Shown here in pieces: positions 10,517 to 25,121 of a DNA stretch of 64,000 bases (position 1 is the first letter of the stretch; each line of letters starts with the position of its first letter). The position numbers and the translations under genes are program-made. Below the pieces are notes generated by a model. That model worked only from the letters and a program-made list of their open reading frames with translations, did no database searches and was not told the DNA's origin. The DNA is from Apostichopus japonicus (lineage: Eukaryota > Echinodermata > Holothuroidea > Aspidochirotida > Stichopodidae), in NCBI RefSeq assembly GCF_037975245.1, contig NC_092567.1, positions 6,446,714 to 6,510,713 of the forward strand, read 5' to 3'.

Positions 10517-13500
10517 ACATATATCATGGCAAGGCTGGACTGGAGGGAGAGGGAGGGGGAGGCTGGTGCGGATAAGTTACATTATTTAGGTTGTACTGAG
10601 GTCACATGTGGCTTAATATCTTACCATGAATATTGCCTTGCAAAAGTCAAATATAATGACTATTTTGCCGGAAATCGTTGTTTTCAAAGATGAATATATA
10701 ACGGAAAACGAAAGTCGATCCATCTCTAGAGTGAAAGGCTAATGTGACCGGAACGATAATAAACCTGATCATGTTTGATTAACGTACGGATGAAAATAAT
10801 TTACCTTTTAACGACATTTTAAGTACAGCATTTTTGTGTGTAAATTTGAAATTTAAATCTTTCCGACCAAGCTAGTGTAATGTTAACTCCTACCATATCA
10901 TTATCTATATATCTAACCATGTGAATGTGGCCGTAGACCTGCTCATTAAAAGGAAAATGTTTGGACCAATACAATATTTCATCGTTTATTGGTATCTTAT
11001 TTAACTGAACTTTCTCTTTACACATCGGTGATGAAAAGAAAATGTTTCTCTCCTTAAAGCAGCCGTTTTTCGACTTATCAAGAATGTTACTAAACCCTTC
11101 AGAGTATTCAAAATTAGATTACAATTAATCAAATTAAGGTATCTTGTTTTAAGTCGGTTAATGAGAGTAATTTATAAAGTACATAAATATTACAACCTGT
11201 CGTCACCCAGATATTTTTCTTCAGACAAAATCCTTTGAAGAACTAAAAATGAACTCGAAACATCCAAACTTTAAGTTAGTGTTTGTTTGAACTAAGTGTC
11301 AACACTTTAACGAACAATTTTGCTAAGGTATTCCTGAGTAAATAAAAGATCTATCAAAATCAAACTATATATCTGTTGTAATTATACAAAAATCCACTCA
11401 GCCTAAAACGAAATAGTCCAAAATAACATACTAACATTCAATCTAAAAAATACACTTAAACAAATGTTGCATTCAAAATAAAAACCATTTCTCTTCACTG
11501 GCCTTAACAATATCATCATTTAACGACGCACTGTGGATTAAGCGTACGAGCACCCTGTAAAATAAAACGTTTGCATCACACGGAGAAGGACAAAACTATC
11601 TTCTGATTACCACAAAGTTACCGTAAGATGAACACTGTGGATTACGGTCAGGATAGTCAGAGTCAGGTTGTAGAATTATTTAGATCATCAATGTTTATTT
11701 GAGATTGGACAGGGCCGTCCTGACGTTCGTTAATTGTTGATGTTCACAATAATGAATATTCAAAGAACACACTGATATAGATATTAACATAAAGAGAGAG
11801 AAAGATGGAACCAGAGTACGGTGTAGCTTACTACTGTAAAATCTAATGCATTCATTAGGGGGAGATTGTGGTCGTTTTCATAACTGATTTGGTTTCGCTT
11901 AGCTTGTAAACACACCTAGGCTATACAAACACAGTACAAATGTAATTATAGCTTATACATTACTTAAATGATATAGTTATGCTAGGAGTACAAAGACAAA
12001 CTTGTGTTTACGTACATAATTTAAAAACAGGACACGATAGAGATATTGCTCGTTATGGATATTTGGCGTATATGAATACAAACAATTATCCAGGTTAATC
12101 GGTCCTTAATCCAGCATTTTGAACGATAAACCTGCATTATCGGTAAAAAAAACCAGAATTAAAAATGATAAACTTATATTATTAACCTAGTTATCAGTGG
12201 GATTTGTAACCGATAATCTAATTTTATTGCCGGTAAGCTTTCATTTTCAGTTGAAAATTTTAGAGTACCGGTAAAAAAACAAAGACCGGCTTTGAGCAAT
12301 AAACCATTTTTTCCCCGACGTAATAAAACTGGAATATATCATTAGTGGGCATTTGCTTTGCCATTCACGTGATTCAGGAGTAATTTCGACATGCGAGTAG
12401 ATTAGCACGCGGTAAGATTAGCATAACAATACGCGTAAAACCCCATTCTGAATGAGAAGAAAACCGCAGGTGGCTTTAGCTTTGTTTAGCATTCCATGGA
12501 CAGATGTTATGTTACTAGTCATTGTAATGTATTATAGCTTGAATACGCTTGTTGCTTATGCATAAAATCCAACTTAAGCAATTGAACGAACATGGAAGCG
12601 GGTGATAGTGTAACCATTTAGTGAAATAATATTTACTTTTAATACGTTATTATAAAAGACATTGCAACCTTCTCACCATGCTCTATATCTATGGAAATGT
12701 TTGTGCAAATTATTCTCGTTGGATCAATATCACAGGATTTTACCTTGTAAATATTTCGCAATGATTTTGTAATACAAAATGATGTACCATGAAATCAGGA
12801 TCAATAGTTTTTAGAGACCTAAACATCTTTTCGAGGGCTGAAAATATGATTCTTTATGAAGAAGTATCTAATTTTTCGAGAGGATCAGTTTGCTTTAATA
12901 CCGAGATACACTTTAAAATATAGCATAACGATAGTTCCTTTCAGATGGTGAACTTCGTACGTAGTTTTACCCTTCCTGACTTCGCGAAAGCTTTTGGGGA
13001 TAAATAGATATTGGATGTCAAAGTATTGAAAAATATATTTCCGTTGATCTCATCTCATGTGAGTAGACATTCCAATGAAAATCTTTGTTAATATTGGTAA
13101 TCTCCAATAAACGGTACTAGGATAAACACCAACAGTAATTAACCTCTCAAAGACCTAGGTTATCATCACATCATTAACCAGAAACACAAGACAGAATTAA
13201 TTAACTTTTTAATTAGTACATAATTTGCTGCAAAAAAAGAAGCAACTTCTCATGACCTCTTCTGTAATTAATTTTGAAAAATAAATAAATTAAAATAAAG
13301 GCTTAACAAGTAACAGTCTAATCATTTGTATGGTTAAAAATGTTGTTTTGAGCATCCTCCGATGGTCAATCACCACCAAAGCCAAAAATGAAAATTATAA
13401 TAGGGTGAATTATGTAAAGACAATAGTCCTTGACATTCTTGATAGAGACGAATTATTTAGTGCAGTCATTGTCTATCATTTGTGTTGAATACACAGGAAC

Positions 13501-16500
13501 CAGAAAAATACAAACTCACCTGTGACTGATTCCTTTTCGTAATTTAATTATACATCATTTCCAGTGTAAGAAGATCGTTTCTTGGAAAATAAATCAGAGC
13601 CAAACTTTACTTGGTATTACAAACGATTTTAGCTAAGTATCAAACGAACTATGTCCCGCTAATGCGTCAATTAATCGCCGTTCATTGTGTTGCGTAATTC
13701 AACGGCGTTCTAGTACCTTCCGTTAAAAAATCGGTGTAATTGGGAATTGGGAATTCCCAAGTTTATATTCTTTAGTACCATCATAAAATAATTTATGAAA
13801 TATTTCCCTTTACTGGGATTAAACATCAAACATTAACGCATGCGCGAATTGAAGACATCCTAATTTTTGCACATGTAACTTCTTAACAATTTGACATTCT
13901 GGTATAATATGAACGAATCATCGATAATATGACGTTGTTAAAATATTTAACTAATCCGAAAATCAGTAGCAGAGAGATTTCTATCAACAGTGTTCCATCA
14001 GCGTTATGTATAAACAGAACATACATGCATAAGGGTAGCTAAGTTCCCGTAATCCAATATAGGCTTTCATAGGCTTGTAGTTGACAGTGGTACTTGTCGA
14101 ACGTTTATTTCCAGTTTGATGATGACATCAGTTTAGTGATTAAGCCATGTTAAGTTTAATTTATTTAATTTTCCTTTTACATCATATCATAATTATTGTT
14201 AAAAATCAGCTCGTGGTGCAAGATAAATCGGCCGTATTTTCACAGCGTTGTAAATCTACGGAAAGTTCATTCGAAGTCTTCTCGCTGGTACCTCGGCTCA
14301 ATTTCTCTAACGTTATTCAATATTATGACGGCTATTGCGAGCTCATCACCGAGATGAGTGCTTTAGGTTTGAGAACGTGACTGCTGATGGAAGAGGATTG
14401 TATAGCTATCAATGGTATCAGTTTGACGTCATATTATCCGCATATTTCTTCGCTTCTTCGCATCTGTGCTTTCCGAATTCTTCTTTACTGGATGAACTTC
14501 GTACGTATTTTGTTTAACTTTGGATATTTCTTGATAAATTCGCGACACTATAGAATGTTCGTCAAACCACTGTCCCATTGACCTCCTAATTATGAAAGTA
14601 CACTCGTTAACTAAATTACTTAAAAACAGTCATTGACTAAAGACTTCATACTTGAAAGAAAGTGTTACTTTTTGAACTTTTCAATTCTAATCCTAAATAG
14701 CGTAGGGTTAATTGTGGACTAGTACATGGTATTGTCCAATAGACCTATATTGGTTGTAAGTAAAGTTTAACGACACTTTTACTACTTTTACTACTAAAGA
14801 TAAAGTTTTTTTCCTCGGGTGGTTATTACAGCCAACACTGTGCCAAAACGAAGTTCATAATACTCCATAGATGTAATAGCTATAATTAGATGTGTTATTG
14901 ATGGTGTCATTATAAACACTAACGGAATAACGTAGGCGCATTTGCCACAAACATTGTCAAAGAAACGTGATATTATTCCATCCGCTGATGCGTGAGTAGT
15001 TTTGCAATGAAGCTATGTTGGATTTTATTTTATTAACATAGTCTTTTATACGCAAAATATCATTCAATTAACAGATTAGTGTTTCGAATAGAGGAGGTGA
15101 TTGACGCATTACAGTACCGGAAAGGATGAAATTACACAAAGAGTGTAAGAGTACTACAAGATTAATGTATGTCGTCCAGTTACAGAGATGTTGAAAACCG
15201 ACAAGTCATAATCATGGACGTTAAATATGAATCTAAGAATAACACGATAAAACAAACCCAAATACAGTTAGTAAATGTTTTCAAGAAGTGAATTCGGATG
15301 ATATAATTACATTAATGGAATCTAGTGGGGTGGAGAGGGGGTACAATGGTAGGCATAATTGCTCCATAAGAGCCTTTCTGCTTTATATAGTTTCAACTTT
15401 CAAAACTGTTAGCGTATACTTGTCAACGCTATAAATCGGCATGTTACCTGTGTCTTATTCCGCCTAAAGTGTTGGATATTCTTAATATTGGTCGCTGTTT
15501 CAATGATATCTTTTTCTATCCAAACTGTACATGGTGTAAACCACTTAAATACCACTGCTGTTAGTATAGGTTTTATTTTATAACATTTTATATATTTAGT
15601 TTTGAGAAATGACAGTTTAAACAGCTGACGTCATCAATAAAAGTGACTGGATTATACAATCTAACACGGAGCAAATTATGTTAGTCTTTCGAATGCAACA
15701 CAAAACTTACAGTAACGGGCAAAATAGAATTTACAGCCTTAAATAACATGTTAATCAGTAAAATACATTGTCACGCATAAATTGAAACTTATCCAAAGAG
15801 TGTTGAAAATTATCTAATTTATTTATACAGAATTTAAATAAAATATCCCAAAAAGACAGAAAAGGAAAAGATAAGAAAGAACTCCAAAAAAAGTGTAAAC
15901 AATATTTAAAGTATTACAAATTATCAATTCGTTTGCTCTGGTAACTTCAAATTACAAAGAACCATTTAAACTACCAATGACGTCATCCATCAATCACTAC
16001 GTCATCAATAAATATGATCATCTTTCTCATGGACGTCAATTGGTTAAAATCACAACCAATGTAATATAACAATGTTAACTAATACACAATGATGTCAATT
16101 TGTTTTTAATCTGTATATATCACGTACACTCGATAATTAAGAGGGCCTATTTTACTTGTATTGTGCTTTATTTCCTTTATTTCCTATTTTCGACTTTAAG
16201 ATGGGAAATTTAAATAAAGTATTTCGACTTAGTACCTTAGCATATTGGTGTTGTATTTCATAATTCGACTTATTCCTCATGATATCGCCTTAATACCTCA
16301 TTAGTTCAACTATTTTATCTCAGAATATCAACGTTTCTTGATTATATTGGTATTAGATACAACGGGGGTAAAGAAAGGACCACATGGATGAACTGTCAAC
16401 ATTTCGACTTAGTATGTCGAAAAACTAACCGATAATGAAATATGTAAGAACAAGTTCTACATTGATATAGTGGCTTAAAGTAATTAATCTACTTGATATG

Positions 16501-17000
16501 GGCCCCAGATGGTATGGTTGTTCTTATGCATATCTCTGGTATGAAAATGAAACTTGTGAGCAACATATTTAACAGGGCGGGCACAATGATTTAATGTGAG
16601 AGCAATTGCCTACCCAGTTAGTATGTTATTTACTTCGCTGGTGTCAGGTTCTGACCAAGTCATGTATATTACACATTATAGTATACACCTCGGTCTACCT
16701 AAGAGATTTGTGTTAACACAATCATATGTCCGCTACGAGCTATAATCTTGTCATGCTTTATTCTCTGTTTTGAAAAACATAAATGGTCTTGTCTAATTTA
16801 TTAATTCCTGATGTACTTTTCGTGACATGTTAGATTTATTTTGCTCTAACGGAGGAGGATGGTACGCCCGATTGAAAAATATTGATAGGCGTGGGATGCA
16901 GGGGGTGTGGGGGGGGGGTGGTTTCATTTAAAAATTATTTGATCAATCTATACCGCAAATTTTGTGGAGGATTTCAGAACGTAGTATAAGACCCTACTGT
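10517..17000. other. Non-coding stretch, nothing supported
   Basis: AT-rich sequence without recognisable exons, RNA genes or transposon proteins. Short frames at 10490-10693 and 14147-14581 have no family resemblance or paired splice sites. Small dyads such as TTGGGAATTCCCAA (near 13747) occur. If the flanking exons are one gene, this is intron. Confidence 0.5.
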
Positions 17001-20000
17001 ACCATAAACTGCAATTGTTAAGAATAGATACAAGAAGAGTGAATGTAAATTGCTATTTCATTTGAAATAGTGTTTCTTACATACTAGACAGTACCGAGTA
17101 GTCGGAGGTTTTTTACACGTTTATTTTCACACGTGGTTCAACAGTACCACGGTTAAAACCATAAAGTAAAAATACCAAAACATTAATATACAAACATTGG
17201 TGAACCAAACACATGAATTTGTACAAGTCAATGATAACATAATACAGAATAAGGTTTCCTCTTATAAATAATGCACAAAGGGAAGAAGTATAGCAAATAA
17301 CATTTGGTACCATGAAACTCAAAGCATAGAGTAAGCTTAACAACAATTACCTCCTTAATAATAATAACGCTCAACTTACCATCGCTGACGGGCAAAACTA
17401 GCCGCACGACAAACTGCGACATACAGAGGCATTCAGGGGTTTACTGCGGCTTTTGGGGGTTTACGGCGGCTTTCTGGAGAATCATAGAATACCAATAAAA
17501 ATAATAACCTCTCGAGAGATACTCCACGAAGATGATACTTTAACTCGAGATACTCTTACAAATAAGCAACGCAATCAATACACGAAAAGGCAACAAAGAC
17601 GGTACAAAGCATATAGCAAAATCACATGAAAAGCAAATCTCAAGAATGCAATATTAAAGAAGTATACAATTAGGATATCTATCCCTTTAATGCCTTTATA
17701 AAACATATATAGGAAACATATTACTAAGGATTTCACTATGAGAGCACATGCGACGCCACCCTGCACCATGAGAGGAATGAAGCATTTTACTACGTAAAAA
17801 TCACATAATACTTAAATATTCATCGATTACGTAAGTATGCGAAGCAAGGAGGCGGGTGTAAAAGGTCACACCCTAGCCACCTAAACACCATTGGGCTAGG
17901 GCAGCATTGACCTTTGTCCGACTTCGACCAATCGCAAATTTCCTTTTAACCACGCTTAGGAAATACCCCACATCGGCAACATGACATTGATCATTATGAT
18001 GTTGCTTCCTTAAAAATTTTCATCAATAATTAATCCTAAGTATTTTGTTAAATGTGATATAAAAATATGAAATACATCAAGTGAAAAATATCGTAACATT
18101 AATGACTATCATTACGAGCAAGGAAATTGTGTTGCTGGTTTGCTAAATATGTAAAATTAACTTGCTAGCGTCAAACTGCATCAATATATTAACTAAACTA
18201 TGACTCTTTATAGATTTTTTTTTTTTATATTTGTCTATTATCTTTATTTCCCCCAGGAGGGTGGTATTGCCAGGGTCGTAGTAGCCTTCCAGTAAAGTCA
18301 TCTTCGCCTTCTCTTAGTTTGGACTTTTCTTTCGGAAAAGCTTCCATTCTGAAAATAATTTGCTTGTCTTTTCTTACGTTTACTGCATTGATTAAAATAC
18401 TGTTTATGTCTGTTTATCATCCGGAATGATTCTGCTAACAAGCAAGATTTACGACTCGATAAGGTTTGCTCCCCTCCTAACCAAGTAAATAATTTGGTAT
18501 TTTAAAGAAACTATTGCCAATGAGACTATAGCTTTGACCATTAATTCTGGTTAAAAGAGTAATATAGTACGGTCGGATTCGTTTAATACGGCAACATACG
18601 GAAACGTTGTACTCAAAGTCGAAGTCCTCTTTGTACATACCCTTTGGCCAGCAACGGCAAATCGTTATTTCCCATAAGGTTGCCTTTACAAACATCGCAG
18701 AGTCTGTATCGTTTGTAATTTTTTAACAAAAACAATCTACAGGGTAGATTAAAATTATCAAATGAACATTAAAATTCCGCTTGGTAATATGAAATTAGTA
18801 AATGTTAATAATTTTATGTAGTTAACATGTTGTTAAATGTTGTATAAATAACTGCTGACACGGCAGAAGACGCATGGGGAACAAACGTATGTATTATAAA
18901 TAGGGTTAATTCGACTTCTAAACACATATATTACATGCCAACCTTACGTTTTACCAGATGAATCCCTCTGTCAAATCTAACGAGGTACAGGTACGACCCT
19001 TGCAATGTCATCTGCGAATTTATAACGTAACACGTCCGGAGACTGTGCAATCTAAGTTCTTCAATACCGCCCTCATTTCCATTTGGTTAACATTTCATAA
19101 ACAATATAAAAACCACAGGGTGTCACATTGTAAGGATAGGTGGAAGTCACAGATAACAGTGTCTAACAGCTAAAGGTTTACCTTTTTAAATAGAAATACA
19201 CCCTCCTCTTTTCATGATTGATATTGTTAGAAACTTTTGAGAAAATGGGTTGCACTCAAGTCAATCTCACACCTCCCACTATCCATAAAGTTTGCTCCCC
19301 CCCCCCTCCCCTTCCTCGATACCGCCATATTCTGCCATTGCTTACAAGAGTAGTACTCCAAAGTCCTGAAAGTCAAAGACATAACATAACATATCGAGGG
19401 TAGTTTACACATATTCTGTTTGAAATCTTCCTTTACAGCAGGGAATAATCACGCTTTACTTCTGAAGGAGCCGGCGAGTTGTAGTCACGTCAAATGATTT
19501 TTATCGAGTTGACAATGCACATACTCATCTTTATAAAATTTGGCCAAGATATGAATAGAGCGTATACTTGACAACTCTGTCAAAATCATATCTTTGACTT
19601 GTTGCCAAGTTACTTGAAACAGCAAACTCGATTTGTTTTATCAGTTTCGTCAAGCGGTAACGTTAGCGTAACTCGTCAGCTCAACAAAAATAAACAACTT
19701 TAAAGTGTTTTGCAGAACTCGCCTGTCCCTTCAGAACCACTGTAGATTTGTCACCAGTGTCGTAAATATATGAGATTAGATGCGGCGGATATTGCATATT
19801 GTCAAAGCATTCTTACATGCACGCTACGATAACGTGATCTGTATTTTTGAAAATCTACTTAACTTTTTTTGACCGGAGTCTCTGACGAGAAAAGTATGTT
19901 TTGTCATGACGAGTAATTCCAGTAATCACCCGCTGGTTATTGAATTTCCAAATAGTCTGAAAAGTTGCATTGCGGGGCCAGGGCGCGACTTTTTTCCCGA

Positions 20001-23000
20001 AAGGTTTGCAAATACGGAGTTTTCATTTAATCAGATTGCTCTGAACGTCAGCATCAATAATGACCATCACTTGATAGACAGTTGGAAGACAAACACTGAA
20101 TCAGAGGAATGATAAGGTCCATGGGTCTTAAATGTCAAAACATGAATGAGTTCATTGATGTCACTGAAACATGATGCTTAGGCTGAACAGATAAAATGTT
20201 GTTGCTGATTGTCCTATGACACCTAGTTAAGTCTACTTACGGGGTTGCCTTCTAAACGCCCTAACTTTACCTTTAATGCTTGGATCACATGTTGACCTTT
20301 CTTATGATACATACGCTACATTGCAAGATTCGTGAGTCGTTCTATTGAAATCGGAATTCCTTCGTGCAATGGATACACTAAAATCACAAGTCTTAAATGA
20401 ATATACTCAAACATGACAGCAGCAATAGTTTGAATTGATACAATACGTAAGTGTATTGCGCGACTAGATTAGGACTACAGTAAGTCTGCAATTTTCCTGT
20501 CTAAAATTTGGGAAATGGTTTGCGAATAATCAATGCTTAATTTACACAACTTTTCTGTTAAATCATATGTATCTCCATTGAGTTAGATCATATATAGTGG
20601 AATATATTGAATATATACAGTACATATAGGACTGAACAGGATAGGTCGAAGCTCAAGTGAGGTGTGAAGAATGCTGGGTAACCGACATCAATGACTGGTA
20701 TCCTTGGAAGAATTGATTTTGGTGGAGAGGAAGTTGGTCCTTCTTGCTGAGTCAAAGTATAGACACAAGCTACTAATAATCAATCCTGCCATCTCGACAA
20801 AAGCTCTGACCAATTTTAAGAAGTGGTTCCAGAAGGGGATGGGAGTGGGGTGGGGGGGGGGGTAAAAACTGAATTGTTTTTGCATCACAACACAGTTCTC
20901 AAATGTCCATACTGTATAGTGTGCAGTATGGTATACTACCGTCACTGCACTGTGTACATAGTTTTAATACATATAGGCCTACAGCGCATGTGTGATGCAC
21001 CCTGTACAAAACTGTTACGTGCATTGTACTTTGTGATCGATAAATGCCTTCACAGAAAACTTCGATCAAACATGGATATAGTAGATCATACAATCTAACA
21101 AACTAGTGTGCTAAATATGTCTAAACCAATTCCAAAGATATCTACATATACTTACGAAAAGATTCGGGATATTTTGAACGGTTAAGCCTTCGTTGCAACG
21201 AACTGATTCAGACATTTTGCTTACCGCGAAGTACCAGGTTTCTATGGTGATGACAAAACTTCCGACCAATCATGAGCGAATATTTACACACAATTGCAAA
21301 CCTGTTTGGGACAAAAAAAAAACTCGACCTTGGTACGTTCCCATCCAGTTTTGTTGAAACTGGTTAAGAAAAGGCCTGAACCTTTCCATTTTTGTAATGT
21401 CGTTTTGTTGTTAAATTTAGAAATATGTCATTTGAAAGTACCTCTTTTGTATACCCCCCTCCCCCTTCGCAATCCCTGCCAAAAAAAAGATTATCGTAAA
21501 TGAATGTGGTTTGTATTTGGGCATACATGGTAAAATGACACACTTTTGTAAGATATTCATGCATTTCACTTGAAAAGAAGAGGATACGATATAAGGCATA
21601 AAGCATATATTGCAAACATATTTATTCTTGTATGAGAAATGATATATAAGAGATGTATTAGGGTATGAATGTATCTATTTGAGTTCCACGTTGAAATGGT
21701 TTCGTTTGTTACATCACGATTGTAAGTCCATGATCCCGTCCGGATCGAATTTCGATGAAGGTCATTATATTAAAATATCGACTTCTGAAATCAACTGCTG
21801 CTGTTACTATGGTAACATTGGACGTGGTTTATAACCAGGAGCATACTATTTTCATGACAGTTCGGTGAAAGGGTGTTGTGTGGATTGGAAGTAGATCTTG
21901 GTGGGAACATTTGTGTGAAGGTGAGGTAAACTGTCATCATTGTCGGTTTTTGAATACATAAATAAAAACACACACACATCGTGTATCATAGTACACTATC
22001 CCGTACGATACGTCAAAGAAGAGGCTTATGAAAGTCTCGAATTATTTTGTTCGAATTGAATTTTATTCACCATCACGGGACCATGTTGAAGTTATCAGCT
22101 CTTTACATCTGTTATTTTAAGTTAGAATAGTAGAATGTCTTAATGAGATTCCTCAATGCGGTTTCATAATACGCTACATACACTTCTTCTTTTTTGACCA
22201 AACTGAGAAGACGGAATCTGGTCTAGAGGTAAAAACGATAAAGTATTGTTTAGCAGTAAGTGAGCATCAAATGACGTATAAAAGTATTAAGGCGCAGAGC
22301 ATGACAATATATCAATAAACAAACCAAATGTAGTGTAATGACTGAGGCGCTTCAGGTAACAAATGTATACGATTTTAACCCGTTTCTTAAGGTTGTAATT
22401 TGAAATCGGTCACCTGATATATCCCATGTACATTGAATGAGGAATTATCCCTGACTAACAATCATAGTCAGTTATGAGCATGAACTTCATTTAACCATTT
22501 TCATCAGAAGATGTCACCATGAAGTAAAAATAAACGACCGTTTGCAATCTTCGTTGAAGGGTTGTTTAATAAATAACGCACTGTACATACAACACTGTTA
22601 ATGTTGGATTCATTACCGAGATCAAGAAGATCTCAAACATGTCACATAGTCCTGTATTTTACAAAAAGTAAAACAAGAAACGTTTTCAAGGCGAATATTG
22701 ATCACATTAAAGACATATGCGCATGAGCATGAATTAACATGTTTCAATAAAATAATTAACCGGTTAACCGTCAAAATTTAACCGGTCTGGTCTTATTTTA
22801 CCTCGTAGTTGCAGACTTAGGAAAGATTGAAAACAGGTAGCCTACGAGGCTAAGATAATAAGGAAAAAGTTATCGTGATCCGGAACAAGGTAGAAAACAA
22901 AAACATTTCTATATTACGGAGTTCTATTTTTTCTGTCTCTGTTCAGACTCGTAAAACCGTATATTGTTCACGCGTCTTCTGTGTTTGGATATTTGAGAAG

Positions 23001-23197
23001 GTCGACGAAATTTCAAATTCGAATAGAATCTGTCAAAGTTCTCGCAAACTGCCGTTAACTTATGACAAATCTAGAAGATTGTGTCAGTTGTAACGAAAGT
23101 TTAATTGAATTGCATTTTTCATAATGTGATCGTGGAGCAAACTCTGACATTTCAGAATTAATAGCGTGACCATTCCGCATTAAAAGGTCTAGCGCCC
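17001..23197. other. Non-coding stretch, only weak splice-like signals
   Basis: No supported gene. A minus-strand ATG followed by 43 bases and GTAAGT (17422 to 17380) could be a first exon but has no partner. CCCCCAG (to 18256) followed by 35 bases and GTAAAG could be an exon but is out of phase with its neighbours. Homopolymer G/C runs near 16910, 19296 and 20852 and a C-rich run at 21457 lie inside short chance frames. Confidence 0.45.
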
Positions 23198-23217
23198 TCG
23201 AAAACGAAAGTTTTCGA
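23198..23217 (+). other. Short perfect hairpin with GAAA tetraloop
   Basis: TCGAAAAC, loop GAAA, GTTTTCGA: an 8-bp perfect stem closed by a GNRA-type tetraloop. It stands alone, without a gene or T-run beside it, so any role is unknown and chance is quite possible. Confidence 0.6.
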
Positions 23218-24733
23218 CAGCCTCTTCCCTTCAATTTAGTCGGACTTTCATCATAATTATTTGGGAGTAGCTTAGTGATCTACTCAAACCATTCACGATC
23301 TGTTTTTTTTTCTTTGATAATAATATATCAAAAAGCGTTAAAATATCATTCATTATTACTAACTGATCAGTTCTAGATGATCCTAACAAGAACATAAAAT
23401 GTGTTCAATTAATTGCTGATCAGTTTTGCCTTGGTTTGTCTAATAAATCCAATTTAAAACAAGATATTTTACTTTAATATTACATTAATCAGATGCTCAT
23501 TAGTAAGTACGACTTGAAGAAGTTTTACCGTATCGGTATCTGTGTTTTTCAATTGCGGGAGAGATTTGGTGTTTCCAAGGTCCTTTTGTTTGTATCTGTA
23601 ATTGAAAGTTGTGCCAAGCACTAGTAAACTTAAAATAAAAAAAAAACTGGTAAAGTATTGTCAAGAAGCTATTTTCTAGTGTTGTAGTACTCGAAAAGCA
23701 CCCGGCATTCGATTGGCATTCAAACATCTGTCTCCAAATGATCGGTACTCGCACTAGGTGAACAGTACTTGGTACTCATTCTTTCGCACCCGCACTCTGA
23801 TGCTTAAGTACTCGATTCAAAGTGCTTGATACTCGTTCGTGACGAGTTATTTAAAACAAACAGTTTCGTAATACTGACGTTACAGTAGGTAGTTATTATA
23901 AGTTATCGATGATTTTTATTACTCTGTTATGTCACCGTAATCCTGTGTTTCTACTGCAGCAGAATAGCCGACTATATTACCAAGTACAGTACATATAGCA
24001 TAAACAAAGAAAGCATAAGTGATGTATATATGTTTGTAACATATACCAATTTATAGCATGTTTGTAGTATTAACATGGCACTTGCACCCCTATTGAACCA
24101 TCATTTTAAGACATTTTACATTTGAAAATTTGTCAAACAATGACAAGACACGGGCATTGTCTTCATATTCGACTGGTATAGCATTTACATATAATTACCA
24201 CCGGGAAGGGTTATAAATATTAGGTTTCTCTAAAATATTAAGAAATCAAAAGTACTCGTATGAAATAGTATAATTCGTGTTCGGTACTGAATACTGTATA
24301 TAGAATACTGTACTCGAAAACTGGCACTCGGTGCTCGGATCCTAACAAGCCAGTCATCGGGCTAGGATACCTATATGTTACTAACAATAATCTACAAAAG
24401 GATTCAAGTCATTCTGTTTGTATAAACTTTACAGAAAAGCAAAGAAAAAACTGAAGGGCTTCATTCCATTTGGGGGGGGGGCAAGATATTAAGATTGTGT
24501 ACATTTCTGTTGGCTTTAATTAAGACCCCGGTCCCACGTCCCACCATAGTAAACGAATTACGGTAGCGGTCACACGTACTCACACGACGTTTTACGATAT
24601 TAGGACGATCGTTATTCGCAGCCACATGCATCAGTGAGTTAATTATGCTTTTGCAACGCTATCAGTTGCGTTGGGTCGGTCAAGGGTCACGGTTTTGACG
24701 ATGTTTCGCGGGGTTCTTAGATGTAAGTAGTAG

Positions 24734-25102
24734 ATGATGGCGATGGAAGCTCAATGTGCCGTAGCGCTTTCATTGATTATTATGAGATTTGTATTACGAA
24801 GGAGGCGTCACATATTGGAAGAGGCATTCCTGCAAAGACAAGAAGCCGCTGGTCGCCGACCTAGAGATTGTAGACGCATATTTATTCGTAATACACAGCG
24901 AAATATTATGGATATGAAAGCCCAGCACGCACTGCTCACGCTAATGCGTACGCGTCCTTTCGTATCCCTCTTTCGCCATCATTTCCGCACACTTCCTAAA
25001 CACCTCCTTATTCCTGACGGGGTTTTTCACCATACTCTGTATATACTCCCCCCAAAATTATATCAATTAGTGTCAGGACTTCTTGTTCCTCCCAGGTTTT
25101 AA
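24734..25102 (+). pseudogene. Arg-rich open frame, possible Harbinger nuclease N-terminus
   Basis: A 122-codon open frame. Residues 1-20 are hydrophobic and 21-50 very basic (RRRRHILEEAFLQRQEAAG, then RRPRDCRR). A basic segment near the N-terminus is common in Harbinger-type DDE nucleases, but no DDE catalytic core is present and the frame stops at 25102. Its second half overlaps the antisense Myb/SANT remnant, so that part is probably a shadow. The assignment rests on composition and neighbourhood only; it could be a chance frame. Confidence 0.25.
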
Positions 25103-25121
25103 CGCGAGTAGTGGCCGCCAT
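24941..25121 (-). pseudogene. Myb/SANT-like DNA-binding domain, frameshifted
   Basis: On the minus strand a protein start MAATTRVKTWEEQEVLTLID reads from 25121, then the frame breaks. At the six-base homopolymer 25048-25053 a one-base change moves the sense frame; in the new frame it continues as SMVKNPVRNKEVFRKCAEMM and AKEGYERT until TAG at 24941-24943. The order W-EE-LI followed by RNKEVF..CA..MA.EGYERT matches the Myb/SANT-like domain (Myb_DNA-bind_4 type) found in Harbinger accessory proteins and in domesticated MSANTD genes, where it binds DNA. The usual following QCR and Lys-rich helix are absent. The frameshift and early end mark it as a transposon-derived pseudogene. Confidence 0.7.

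Noticed and set aside
14147-14581. Three overlapping short frames on the plus strand
   Set aside because: No motif, no paired splice sites, and length expected by chance.
17380-17422. Minus-strand ATG with 14 codons and a GTAAGT donor
   Set aside because: Plausible as a first exon (MSQFVVRLVLPVSD), but no second exon was found and ATG plus GTAAGT by chance is common at this scale.
18257-18291. 35-base segment between CCCCCAG and GTAAAG
   Set aside because: Good acceptor, but the length is not a multiple of three, unlike every neighbouring exon, and the donor is weak.
23680-24360. Repeated TACTCG phrases at both ends of a 0.7-kb stretch
   Set aside because: Suggests a mobile element, but the ends do not align as inverted repeats and no target duplication is visible.
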